Shown: positions 22,970-30,413 of the stretch, piece by piece | Position numbering within the stretch: position 1 is the first letter of the stretch | Layout of the letters: the number at the start of each line of letters is the position of its first letter | IMG/VR virus record: IMGVR_UViG_3300042874_000422 | Span: 1-64,000 of that record | DNA: 64,000 nucleotides | Direction: 5' to 3' (one strand) | Source: a virus | Notes under the pieces: generated by a model | Seen by the model: the letters and a program-made list of their open reading frames with translations, nothing else | What the model was told of the DNA's origin: nothing | Database searches by the model: none | Translations under genes and position numbers: made by a program

Positions 22970-24205
22970 CTAGCTGCGGCGGCGGCGCCGGACCTTGAGG
23001 ATTTTGGAGACGAGCGTGGCCTTGCCGCCGGCCATCTTCGAAGCTCCGACGATCTTGAGATGCGCCGAGGCGTACTTGCGCAGATCTTCGATCGGCTGCT
23101 CCATCAGCATGGCCGGCGACATGCGGGCGAACTTCGCAGCCTTCGGGGCGGCGGGCTTGCCGGCGGGCTTGCCGGCGACGATGCGGGGCGCAGCTTTGAC
23201 CTCGGTCTTGGTCTTCGCGGGCTCGGGCGTCGCACCGTTGCTGAGCGCGTCGTAGTCGACGGCGGGCGTGTTGTCGTGCTCGTCCTGGTCCTCGCCCTCG
23301 ACATCGCCGCCCCACTCTTCGTCGTCCGCGTCGGACGTATCGACGTCCACCGACATCGTGGTGCTCGGCATGTACTCGCTGTCGCCCGCGCCGGTCCAGT
23401 TGCCGACGACAAGGTACTCGCAGACGCGCATCTTTTGGAACAAGTGATCGTTGGGCACGCACACGACGTGCTCGGGATCGATGCGGCAGATGATCACGCG
23501 CTCGCTGAAGTTGTGAGCGTACTGCAGCGCGCCCACGTGCAGCCCCTGGTGACACGCGGTCGCCGGGTTGTCAGAGATCAGGTTGCGCGCCATCTTCACG
23601 ACGCGACCGGGGCTGTTGTCGATCGTCCCCGAGTGAGCGTCCATGTAGTCGTGCTTGACGCCCTTGTACGCGAGGAACGTGCCGTCCGGCTCGATCGGCA
23701 CACCGACGTGCTGCAGGAAAGCGTGCAGCTGCGTGCGCGACTGGAACGAGGGATTCTTGTGGAGCCGCTCGTAGAACTTGAACAGCGGCTCCGGGCTCTC
23801 GCCAGCCGCCGCCATCGTGAAGATGCGGCGCGACAGCGAGTCCGGCAGCGGGACGCTGTCGTACGAGATCGTGCGACCGTCGACGACGAACTTGTCGCCC
23901 AGCCACTGCTGCAGCGAGCCGCTGAGCGTGACGAGCTTTTCGATGTCGCCCCACTGCTCGTCGAAGATCGCTCGCCGCAGCGTGTGGTACTGCGGCGTGC
24001 CGGCATGCACGGTGTGCGACTTGCCGGTGAGGAGGACGGTGATGCTCTCGTTGGTCATGGTGAACGGGATCGTTGACATGGGGCGTGTCCTTTCGTGTTT
24101 GCTGTGGTTGCTGTGCTCGCCGCAGATGCGGCAGCGTGTCGTGAGTAGCTCGTCGGGAATGAAAGCGTGGGACCTGTACCGGGCCATTGGTGATTCGTCG
24201 TCCAT
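22970..24205 (-). CDS. rIIB: rIIB-like protein with zinc-finger N-terminus and C-terminal SAP-like domain
   Basis: 411 codons from ATG 24205 (which overlaps the rIIA stop, TAATG); a second start at ATG 24079 has the block's GGACAC leader and gives 369 aa. The extra 42 residues contain CRICGEHSNHSKH, a zinc-finger-like motif. The core (TPQYHTLRRAIFDEQWGDIE; GTFLAYKGVKHDYMDAHSG; CHQGLHVGA;  CRIDPEHVVCVPND) matches T4 rIIB-type proteins. The C-terminus is acidic, then Ala/Lys-rich, then a small helical SAP/HeH-like domain (PIEDLRKYASAHLK) ending RRRRS. rIIB with rIIA protects against prophage exclusion in T4; exact role here unknown. Confidence 0.85.
   Translation of the reverse strand: MDDESPMARYRSHAFIPDELLTTRCRICGEHSNHSKHERTRPMSTIPFTMTNESITVLLTGKSHTVHAGTPQYHTLRRAIFDEQWGDIEKLVTLSGSLQQWLGDKFVVDGRTISYDSVPLPDSLSRRIFTMAAAGESPEPLFKFYERLHKNPSFQSRTQLHAFLQHVGVPIEPDGTFLAYKGVKHDYMDAHSGTIDNSPGRVVKMARNLISDNPATACHQGLHVGALQYAHNFSERVIICRIDPEHVVCVPNDHLFQKMRVCEYLVVGNWTGAGDSEYMPSTTMSVDVDTSDADDEEWGGDVEGEDQDEHDNTPAVDYDALSNGATPEPAKTKTEVKAAPRIVAGKPAGKPAAPKAAKFARMSPAMLMEQPIEDLRKYASAHLKIVGASKMAGGKATLVSKILKVRRRRRS
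24080..24094 (-). promoter_or_regulatory. GGACAC-type translation leader
   Basis: GAAAGGACACGCCCC directly before ATG 24079. One of seven copies. Confidence 0.6.
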
Positions 24206-26286
24206 TACGGCACGCTCTTGAACTGGACGACGTTGGCCGGGCTCGGCGCGAGCGCGCTGTCGAAGATCTCGATGTAGCGCGCCCACTCCTCGCGGACCTC
24301 GCGGGCCTCAGCGTTGTACGGGTCGCACCACAGCTCGGAGAAACCGGTGCGACGGAGCAGCGGGTACCGCTTCTTGATGTCAGCGTACGCGACCTTCGCG
24401 GCGCTCTTGTCCCACGTGTTGCCGCTGCGCTCGGCGAGCGTGCCGATGGCGCCCGAAATCTCGGACTTGATCGCCTTCTGAGCGTCGACCCAGCCGGTGA
24501 GCCATTCAACGATCGGGTGGTTCTCACCGAGCCGCTCGGTGACCCACTTGCAGGCCTTCGCGCCCGGCACCGACATGCCGCCGTAGTAGCTGTGGCGATC
24601 GTCGCGCGGGTTGGCTCGCCAGTGCAGCGCGATCAGCTCGATGTTCTCGGGCGTGAGCAGATCTTCGAGGAACGCCTCGCGCCACTTCTCGTACGTGACG
24701 CCTTCGAGCGTGGCCTTGTCGACGGGCTTCTTCTCCGTCGTCTTGTAGCCGTAGACCGCTGGCATCGTGACGCCGAACGCATTCGCCAGCTGGCGATCGG
24801 ACGTGTAGTGCCGGAAGAAATCGCTGTGGTGCGGCTTGAAGCCCTCGATGATCACCCAGACGTCGTCGGCCGTCGGGATCCGCGTGACCGCGTTCCAGTT
24901 GTCGCTCCACGGCGCGCAGAACGAGGATTGCGTCGTGTCGAGCACGAACATGCGTGCGCGGTGCTTGGGGTTGGTCTTGCGCTTGGGCTCGACGTACGGC
25001 GCGTTCCAGTGCCGCGTCGACAGCAGCTCGATCTTGACGCCGACGAGCCCGCTGGCGACGAGCGCCGCGTCGAGCGAAGCTCGCAGCTCCTCGGGCGTCT
25101 TGGTCTGCGAGCGCACGACGTAGTCGTCGTGACCGAACATGTAACCGCCGAGATCCTTGCCGGTGTCGTCGATCAGGAGGACCGTCGAGTCGGTGACGAG
25201 CAGGCGCGTGCAGGCCGACTTGTTGTGGATGATCGAAAAGTCATCGTAGGTGTACGTGACCTTCGCGAACCCCTCGGCGTACGGCTTCCACTTCTCGGGC
25301 AGCGGCAGATCCATCTTCGCCAGCACCTGCACGCGGAGCCGCGTTTCCCAGCCGGTGAACACGCCGGCCTCCAGCTGCTTGAGCGCATGCGTGACGAATT
25401 CGTCGACGAGCAGCGTGAACTTGCTCGCGAGCGCGGCCTTGGTCGCGGGGTTGTACTTCAGCTCCTCGCGGGACGCCGACATCGCGACCTCGCCGATCCC
25501 AAACTTCAGCTGGCCCGACACCGAACGGAGGCACGCGGGGATCGTGCGCGGGTCGAGCGCGTCGAGAGAGATGCGGTACGGGACGCAGCCCATGATCGCG
25601 ATCCAGTCGCCGCCGCCGGGCGTGATGACGCCGGCCTCCAGCACCGTCTGCTCGTCGGGCAGCGCCGGCAGCTCGATGTTGATCGCGGGGCGCGGCGTGA
25701 AGTGACGGAACAGCCGCTTGGCGGTCCGCTGGAATTCGTAGATGTCGCTGTGGCGCACAGCGATCTGGATCTCGACACCGGTCTCGGTGGGCTCGCACGC
25801 GGTCTCGTCGAGCAGGTTGATCGCACCCTTTTCGCTCTCGTCGAGCACCGCAACGTACGTGCGCCGCATGCCGCCGTGCCACGAGACGATCGTGAAGCTG
25901 TCGGCGTACGCGAAACCGGACTTGCTGCCGATTCCCAGCTGGCCCACGACCTCGTTGCTGTCGCGCTTGGTGCTCTTGCCGTACTGCGTGTAGACGGAGA
26001 ACACGTCCTCGTGCGAGAGCCCGGGACCGAAGTCACGGATCCGCAGCGTGGCGTCGTCGTCGTCCGGCAGCGTGACGCTGATCGGCAGCTCGGGCTTGCC
26101 GATCGAACGGTGGGCGTCCCAGGCGTTCGCGCTGTACTCGCGGAGCACCGCGAGCACCTTGTCGGTGTACAGCGTGTCGCGGAGGATGCCCATGATGTGG
26201 GCGCTATCCTCGACGGAGATTTCGAAGCTAGCGGTCGCTTGAGCGCCGCCGATCAGCGTGGCGCGATTGTTCTGGTGAGGGATCAT
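24205..26286 (-). CDS. rIIA: rIIA-like GHKL ATPase
   Basis: 693 aa. GHKL (Bergerat) ATP-binding motifs: LREYSANAWDAH (E50, N54, D57), IRDFGPGLS (D85), and GSKSGFAYADSF. These match the Hsp90/MutL/gyrase B fold of T4 rIIA and related phage proteins. A long C-terminal region shares nothing I recognise. It forms an operon with the rIIB-like gene, as in T4. Leader GAAGGACACACCCC directly before the ATG. Confidence 0.9.
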   Translation of the reverse strand: MIPHQNNRATLIGGAQATASFEISVEDSAHIMGILRDTLYTDKVLAVLREYSANAWDAHRSIGKPELPISVTLPDDDDATLRIRDFGPGLSHEDVFSVYTQYGKSTKRDSNEVVGQLGIGSKSGFAYADSFTIVSWHGGMRRTYVAVLDESEKGAINLLDETACEPTETGVEIQIAVRHSDIYEFQRTAKRLFRHFTPRPAINIELPALPDEQTVLEAGVITPGGGDWIAIMGCVPYRISLDALDPRTIPACLRSVSGQLKFGIGEVAMSASREELKYNPATKAALASKFTLLVDEFVTHALKQLEAGVFTGWETRLRVQVLAKMDLPLPEKWKPYAEGFAKVTYTYDDFSIIHNKSACTRLLVTDSTVLLIDDTGKDLGGYMFGHDDYVVRSQTKTPEELRASLDAALVASGLVGVKIELLSTRHWNAPYVEPKRKTNPKHRARMFVLDTTQSSFCAPWSDNWNAVTRIPTADDVWVIIEGFKPHHSDFFRHYTSDRQLANAFGVTMPAVYGYKTTEKKPVDKATLEGVTYEKWREAFLEDLLTPENIELIALHWRANPRDDRHSYYGGMSVPGAKACKWVTERLGENHPIVEWLTGWVDAQKAIKSEISGAIGTLAERSGNTWDKSAAKVAYADIKKRYPLLRRTGFSELWCDPYNAEAREVREEWARYIEIFDSALAPSPANVVQFKSVP

Positions 26287-26300
26287 GGGGTGTGTCCTTC
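26287..26300 (-). promoter_or_regulatory. GGACAC-type translation leader
   Basis: GAAGGACACACCCC immediately upstream of the rIIA ATG. Confidence 0.6.
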
Positions 26301-26325
26301 AGAGCGTGAGTGGTTGTGGTGGGAG

Positions 26326-26508
26326 TTACTTGGGGAGGACTTCGTACGTGTGCCCGTTGGTCCGGAACTTGGTGCCGGGCTGCAACGTCTGCGAGAACGC
26401 ATGCGACGACGCGGCGCCAGGCGTGAGGTACTGGTGACCTCGTGCGCCCGAGTGCCGGTCGTACGTGAGCGTGGTCTCGACGCCGTCGATGAGGACGCGG
26501 TACGTCAC
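26326..26508 (-). CDS. Small beta-rich protein (60 aa)
   Basis: GTG start overlapping the upstream TGA (GTGA). TYRVLIDGVETTLTYDRHSG, then GTKFRTNGHTYEVLPK: an all-beta pattern. Unknown. Confidence 0.65.
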   Translation of the reverse strand: MTYRVLIDGVETTLTYDRHSGARGHQYLTPGAASSHAFSQTLQPGTKFRTNGHTYEVLPK

Positions 26509-26933
26509 GGCGTGTGGTTGACGAGCGCGTGCTCGCTCCAGAACTTGGTCGACGCCTCGACGTCCTTGCAGCCGGGATCGGCCGGCTCCTGCGGCGTCGG
26601 CGGGCCACCGAACGCGGTGTAGAGCACGCACGGCTGGCCGTCGTGCGGACCGGCGATCACCGTGACCTTGCGCGTGGTGCGGATGCCGTTGCGCTGCACG
26701 ATGCGCGAGAACCACGCTCGCGTGCCACGGACGCCGTACGTGACTTCGTCCTCGGTGACCGGCGCGTCGCCCATGACCGGACCGAACAGCGCGCACAGCA
26801 CGGCGCCCAGGCTCTCGGGCAGCTCGATCGTCTCGATGAAAAACCCGGTGCGCCCGACGAACAGGGCGAACACGTGTTCGACCTGCGCGGGCGTGAGCCC
26901 GTGGTCGAGGTGACTGTCCTTGTGCTTGATCAT
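26505..26933 (-). CDS. Conserved hypothetical protein (142 aa)
   Basis: Contains distinctive runs (SLGAVLCALFGPVMGDAPV; RTTRKVTVIAGPHDGQPCVL; TAFGGPPTPQEPAD; KFWSEHALV) that look highly conserved across phages and bacteria, but I cannot attach a family name with confidence. ATGA and GTGA overlaps on either side. Confidence 0.75.
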   Translation of the reverse strand: MIKHKDSHLDHGLTPAQVEHVFALFVGRTGFFIETIELPESLGAVLCALFGPVMGDAPVTEDEVTYGVRGTRAWFSRIVQRNGIRTTRKVTVIAGPHDGQPCVLYTAFGGPPTPQEPADPGCKDVEASTKFWSEHALVNHTP

Positions 26934-27346
26934 GGTTGCTTGCTCGCTAGACGCCAGATGGTTTCGTTGCCGCTCGCCCGCCACCACAATCGGAGTGCGT
27001 CCTTCGCAGCCATGCTGAGCGTGCGGAAGTTGTACGCGACGGGTACGACAGTGATGCCGGTGACCTCGGTGACAGCCGCCGCGAACGTCGACTGCCAGCG
27101 TTGATCGTGCGCCGCCTCGATCGTCGCGGCGTGCGCAAGCTCGTGGATCAACGTGCCCAGCTCGTCGACGAACGAGACGCCCCGGTAGATCACGAGCCGC
27201 TGCTGCAGCGGCCAGCACGTGCCGAGGCGATCGGCGTGCTGCTTGTCGCTGATCTCGATCTTGGTCTCCGAGAGATCCCGCCGCCACGCGCGGAGCGTGA
27301 CCCAGCGGGACGCCCACGTGCGGAGCCCTTGTTCACGGGTGATCAC
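26930..27346 (-). CDS. SprT-like zinc metalloprotease domain protein
   Basis: 138 aa, GTG start by GTGA overlap. The zinc site is TLIHELAHA (H68, E69, H72) with a third His at AAHDQRW (H80), as in SprT/Spartan-like proteins. Those proteins cut DNA-protein crosslinks or act as phage peptidases. The usual C-terminal zinc ribbon is absent. Confidence 0.8.
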   Translation of the reverse strand: MITREQGLRTWASRWVTLRAWRRDLSETKIEISDKQHADRLGTCWPLQQRLVIYRGVSFVDELGTLIHELAHAATIEAAHDQRWQSTFAAAVTEVTGITVVPVAYNFRTLSMAAKDALRLWWRASGNETIWRLASKQP

Positions 27347-28185
27347 GACTTGCCGCCCTTCAGCCGGCCACGTCCGGCGGGGAGTCCTGCGCGCTTGCCA
27401 CCGAGCGACACGCGGCCACCGGCCTCGCGGCCCGCGTCGTAGCCCGAGCGGTTCGACACCTGCCCGACGGACGCCACGGTCCCCCAGCCCTTGCTGTAGG
27501 TGGCGTACTCGCGATCGACCTCCTCGCGGTCGCGCTCGACGATCGCGAGAGCTTTGCTGCGGTCCACCGAGCCGCCGTCGCCGCTGCTCGCGCTCGCGTC
27601 ACCGGCCGGCTCGCGCTCGTCGTTGACGTGCGTGTGAACGGGCGCCGCTTCGCGGGCCTGCCGTTCGGTCCAGATGCGCTCCGCGATCCGCTGCGAGCAG
27701 CCGACGCGGAAAGCGTTGCGGTACGCGCGGGCGGTCGCCCACTGCGGGGCGCTCTCGGCCTCGGCCAGCTCGTCGATCTGGCGCCACAGGTACTGGCACG
27801 TGTAGCGCCAGGTCTGGATCGCACTCTCGCGGCCGAACCCACGCACGTCGCTGTACTTGCGCCCGCTCTTGTTCCAGTCGCGAGCGTGCGTCCAGTGCAT
27901 GCGGACGCCGAGATCCTTGGCGACAGCGAGCGCGATGGTCTCGCGCCACGCCACACGCTTGCGACCGACGAGCGGTTGGTCGGGCTCCAGGCGCGCCGAC
28001 TTCTCGATGGGCTCGGGCGGAAGGTCGGGCTGATCGACGCGCAGCTGCGCCTCGGTCAGCTGGTACTCGGCGATCAGCGCGGTCGCGCGACCGGCGGCGG
28101 CGGCAGCTTCGTGCTCGCTGCCGGCACCTTCGGACAGCGCGAGCAGTTTGCGCACGCGGTCGATGATTTTCTCGATGTTCGACAT
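27343..28185 (-). CDS. DUF2786-domain protein
   Basis: 280 aa. EKIIDRVRKLLALSEGAGSE and HEAAAAAGRATALIAEYQLT (about 3-45) are the DUF2786 signature, common in phage and bacterial proteins of unknown function. The middle has many Trp/Arg (WRYTCQYLWRQIDELA). The C-terminus is Gly/Arg-rich (GRVSLGGKRAGLPAGRGRLK). Leader variant GAGACACACCCCC precedes the ATG. Confidence 0.8.
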   Translation of the reverse strand: MSNIEKIIDRVRKLLALSEGAGSEHEAAAAAGRATALIAEYQLTEAQLRVDQPDLPPEPIEKSARLEPDQPLVGRKRVAWRETIALAVAKDLGVRMHWTHARDWNKSGRKYSDVRGFGRESAIQTWRYTCQYLWRQIDELAEAESAPQWATARAYRNAFRVGCSQRIAERIWTERQAREAAPVHTHVNDEREPAGDASASSGDGGSVDRSKALAIVERDREEVDREYATYSKGWGTVASVGQVSNRSGYDAGREAGGRVSLGGKRAGLPAGRGRLKGGKS

Positions 28186-28199
28186 GGGGGTGTGTCTCG
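28186..28199 (-). promoter_or_regulatory. GGACAC-type translation leader (variant)
   Basis: CGAGACACACCCCC directly before ATG 28185. Confidence 0.5.
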
Positions 28200-28330
28200 G
28201 GGTGTTGGGTGTGTCGTGTCGGCGGTTCGCGGCGAACCACGCGATCGGCTGCACGGGTATCAACCGTGCGCAGCTGCAGACTGCAGAGCGCGTGGCGCGC
28301 CGCCAGCCGTCGTCGGCGACGGGGCGAGGG

Positions 28331-28450
28331 TTAGTCGAGTGCTGCGATGCCCCACGCTGTCGCGCGGTGGAGCGTGAATCCGAGGCGGGTGATCACGGCG
28401 CACGACTTGCGACCGTTGAGCACGGTGTGAACGTGTTTGAGGCGGGCCAT
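28331..28450 (-). CDS. Small basic hypothetical protein (39 aa)
   Basis: MARLKHVHTVLNGRKSCAVI, then TRLGFTLHRATAW. It begins 5 nt after the lipoprotein stop, with GAAGTGA overlapping that stop. Unknown. Confidence 0.6.
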   Translation of the reverse strand: MARLKHVHTVLNGRKSCAVITRLGFTLHRATAWGIAALD

Positions 28451-28455
28451 GGATG

Positions 28456-29139
28456 TCACTTCGGGTTGATGGTCAGCGACAGCGAAGAGTTGTTGTAGGC
28501 GCACGGCAGGAGAGTACGAGCGCGCAGCTCGCTTGCGCTCGGGAACCGCTGACACGCGAACGCGGTCTGCCGTAGCTGCACGGGCGGGCCGTCGTCGTCC
28601 CAGACGTACAGGCGGTACTGCAGACCGGCTGCAGTCAGCGTGACCTCGATCGGACCGGGGAACGTCACGGCGAGCCCGGTCACCGTCGGTGTCAAGCGGA
28701 CGAAGTCGTTCTGGTTGCCGAGGTAGAGATCCGGCGCGCTGCTGTCGGGATCCCACATGGCGCCCTGGTTCGTCGTCGAGATCGACACCACGACGTCGGT
28801 GATCACGTACGTGCGGGGGAACGCCGCGACGCAGGCGCCGCCGACGCAGAGCGTGTCGCCCGTGCAGGTGTCGTTCGCGGCGGTGCAGGCCGGCGCCCCG
28901 CAGTCGCTCGCGCAGTTGGCGGGCGACTCCGAGCCTTCGCACGTGCCGTCGCCGCAGACCGGGCCACCCGGCACGCAGTCGACGCCGCACGTATCGGGCG
29001 TCTCGGCATCGGCGCACGCGCCGTCGCCGCAGACGCCGCCGTCGATCGCAGCGTCGGTGCCGCCGTCGACGGTGTCGTCGTCGCCCGTGTTCGTGCCGCC
29101 GCATGCGGCGATGACTGCCAGCAAAATGATCCGCTTCAT
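28456..29139 (-). CDS. Secreted lipoprotein with CGDGxC repeats
   Basis: 227 aa. A lipoprotein signal MKRIILLAVIAAC (cleavage before C13) is followed by an Asp/Thr linker (GDDDTVDGGTDAA) and tandem repeats CGDGACADAETPDTC / CGDGTCEGSESPANC, a pattern I know mainly from Myxococcota outer-surface proteins. The C-terminal domain is beta-rich (YVITDVVVSIS; LQYRLYVWDDD). It was probably acquired from a host gene and would be displayed on the infected cell, for example in superinfection exclusion. Leader GGGACACGACC precedes the ATG. Confidence 0.85.
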   Translation of the reverse strand: MKRIILLAVIAACGGTNTGDDDTVDGGTDAAIDGGVCGDGACADAETPDTCGVDCVPGGPVCGDGTCEGSESPANCASDCGAPACTAANDTCTGDTLCVGGACVAAFPRTYVITDVVVSISTTNQGAMWDPDSSAPDLYLGNQNDFVRLTPTVTGLAVTFPGPIEVTLTAAGLQYRLYVWDDDGPPVQLRQTAFACQRFPSASELRARTLLPCAYNNSSLSLTINPK

Positions 29140-29156
29140 GGTCGTGTCCCCGTCCC

Positions 29157-29453
29157 CTAGTTGGTGTTGGTGTTGTCGGTTTCGACGGCGGGCCTGCAGT
29201 TGCTGCAGTCGCACATCGCGGCGATCTCGGCGCCCACGTTGGGGCTGCTCGCCAGCGAGTCGATGATCGTGAACGCCTCGGCGAGCACGCGGGCGTGCGC
29301 CGCGACCTTCAGCGCACGGTCCTCACGGGTCTCGCCCGGTTCGAACGCGGTGTAGAGCAGGCGCTCGATCTCGGCGCTCGCGCGCCGTGCGTTGTCCGTG
29401 GCCTGGACGAAAAGCCCGCCGGGCGACAGATCGGTGATGATGACAGTCGGCAT
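29157..29453 (-). CDS. Helical hypothetical protein (98 aa)
   Basis: PTVIITDLSPGGLFVQATDN, then amphipathic helices and a CDCSNC motif near residue 81. Leader GGACACACCCC lies 3 nt before the ATG. Unknown. Confidence 0.65.
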   Translation of the reverse strand: MPTVIITDLSPGGLFVQATDNARRASAEIERLLYTAFEPGETREDRALKVAAHARVLAEAFTIIDSLASSPNVGAEIAAMCDCSNCRPAVETDNTNTN

Positions 29454-29456
29454 CGT

Positions 29457-29471
29457 GGGGTGTGTCCTTTC
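29457..29471 (-). promoter_or_regulatory. GGACAC-type translation leader
   Basis: GAAAGGACACACCCC followed by ACG and ATG 29453. Confidence 0.55.
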
Positions 29472-29517
29472 AGAGTGACAGACGCAGAGTAGGGGCAGGG
29501 TTTGACAGACAATCGTC

Positions 29518-29994
29518 TCAGATCGGGCAGTCGCCGTCGGCGTCGGCGCTGGCGCGGTCGTACTCGATCGAGCCCGACTCCTCGGGGTGGATCTCGCCTT
29601 CCGGGGCGCCGCCGCTGCTGGCCAGGAACCGGTCGTAGCTGTCGTTACGGTCAGAGAGCGCCGTGGACACCGGCTGCGCGAAGATCGCCGCGTCCCGTGC
29701 CGCGAGTAGCTCCTGCACGTGGGCGGCGAGCGCCAGCCGCACCGACTCGCTCGTGGCGAGCACCGTGCGCAGCTGGGCGATCACCGCGTCCTGTTCGCCG
29801 ATCCGCTTGCGCAGTGCCTGCGCGTCGGCCTGTGCCGCGTTGCGCTCCTGCTCGCAGCGCGAGATCAGCTCGCCGGCCAGCGTCGCCGTCGATTGCGCCG
29901 CCGGCTGCGTACCTCGCGCGGGCTCTTTGGTGCGGTCTCGCTTGTCGTCGGCTGCGGGCGTATCGGTAGCGGGTTCTTTGCTCTTCTTACTCAC
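29518..29994 (-). CDS. Coiled-coil protein (158 aa)
   Basis: GTG start overlapping the upstream TAA. Lys/Thr/Pro-rich N-terminus (SKKSKEPATDTPAADDKRD), a central heptad coiled coil (NAAQADAQALRKRIGEQDA, about 60-110) and an acidic tail ending ADGDCPI. Probably structural or scaffolding-like. Unknown. Confidence 0.65.
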   Translation of the reverse strand: MSKKSKEPATDTPAADDKRDRTKEPARGTQPAAQSTATLAGELISRCEQERNAAQADAQALRKRIGEQDAVIAQLRTVLATSESVRLALAAHVQELLAARDAAIFAQPVSTALSDRNDSYDRFLASSGGAPEGEIHPEESGSIEYDRASADADGDCPI

Positions 29995-30343
29995 GGTTAA
30001 AGCCCTCAAATTCGAGTGTGTTGTAGATAAAGGATGAGAGTGTGCCGCAATCTAGTCGCCCGGTTTCGCCGTCAAGTAGTGTATGAATGGCTCGCCCTAC
30101 CGCTTGCCAGCCTTCACCCATAACGTGGTCATCACTTACGCGTGACTCGTAGCGTCGCTTATGCTCGTCGGCGTACCTAGCCCAGCCTTCTAACATCTCA
30201 ACGATTGAGCGTTCGAAATCGCGCGGTACCTTCAGCGCGGCAATGTGGCGAGTCTGCCACCCCGAATCGTTTGGCATGACGAGACCGTCAGCGGGGTTAA
30301 TGAACGTCGGATTACGCAATGCATGTGAGTAGCTAGTCGACAT
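29987..30343 (-). CDS. Hypothetical protein with foreign base composition
   Basis: 118 aa. It resembles small phage proteins with DUF-type helical folds (FERSIVEMLEGWARYADEHK; GWQAVGRAIHTLLDGETG). Its GC content and wobble use are plainly lower than those of its neighbours, suggesting recent transfer. Leader GAAGGACACACCCC lies directly before the ATG, so it has taken on the local leader. Confidence 0.7.
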   Translation of the reverse strand: MSTSYSHALRNPTFINPADGLVMPNDSGWQTRHIAALKVPRDFERSIVEMLEGWARYADEHKRRYESRVSDDHVMGEGWQAVGRAIHTLLDGETGRLDCGTLSSFIYNTLEFEGFNRE

Positions 30344-30357
30344 GGGGTGTGTCCTTC
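30344..30357 (-). promoter_or_regulatory. GGACAC-type translation leader
   Basis: GAAGGACACACCCC before ATG 30343. Confidence 0.6.
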
Positions 30358-30413
30358 GGGTCGAGTGTGTGAAAGGGGAGGGGCTCGCAGCCCCGGTGGG
30401 TTGTTGTCGTCGG

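Noticed and set aside
24187-26622. 811-codon open frame on the plus strand
   Set aside because: Exactly antisense to rIIA, with low-complexity Arg/Ala/Gly/Asp content typical of the reverse frame of a GC-rich gene.
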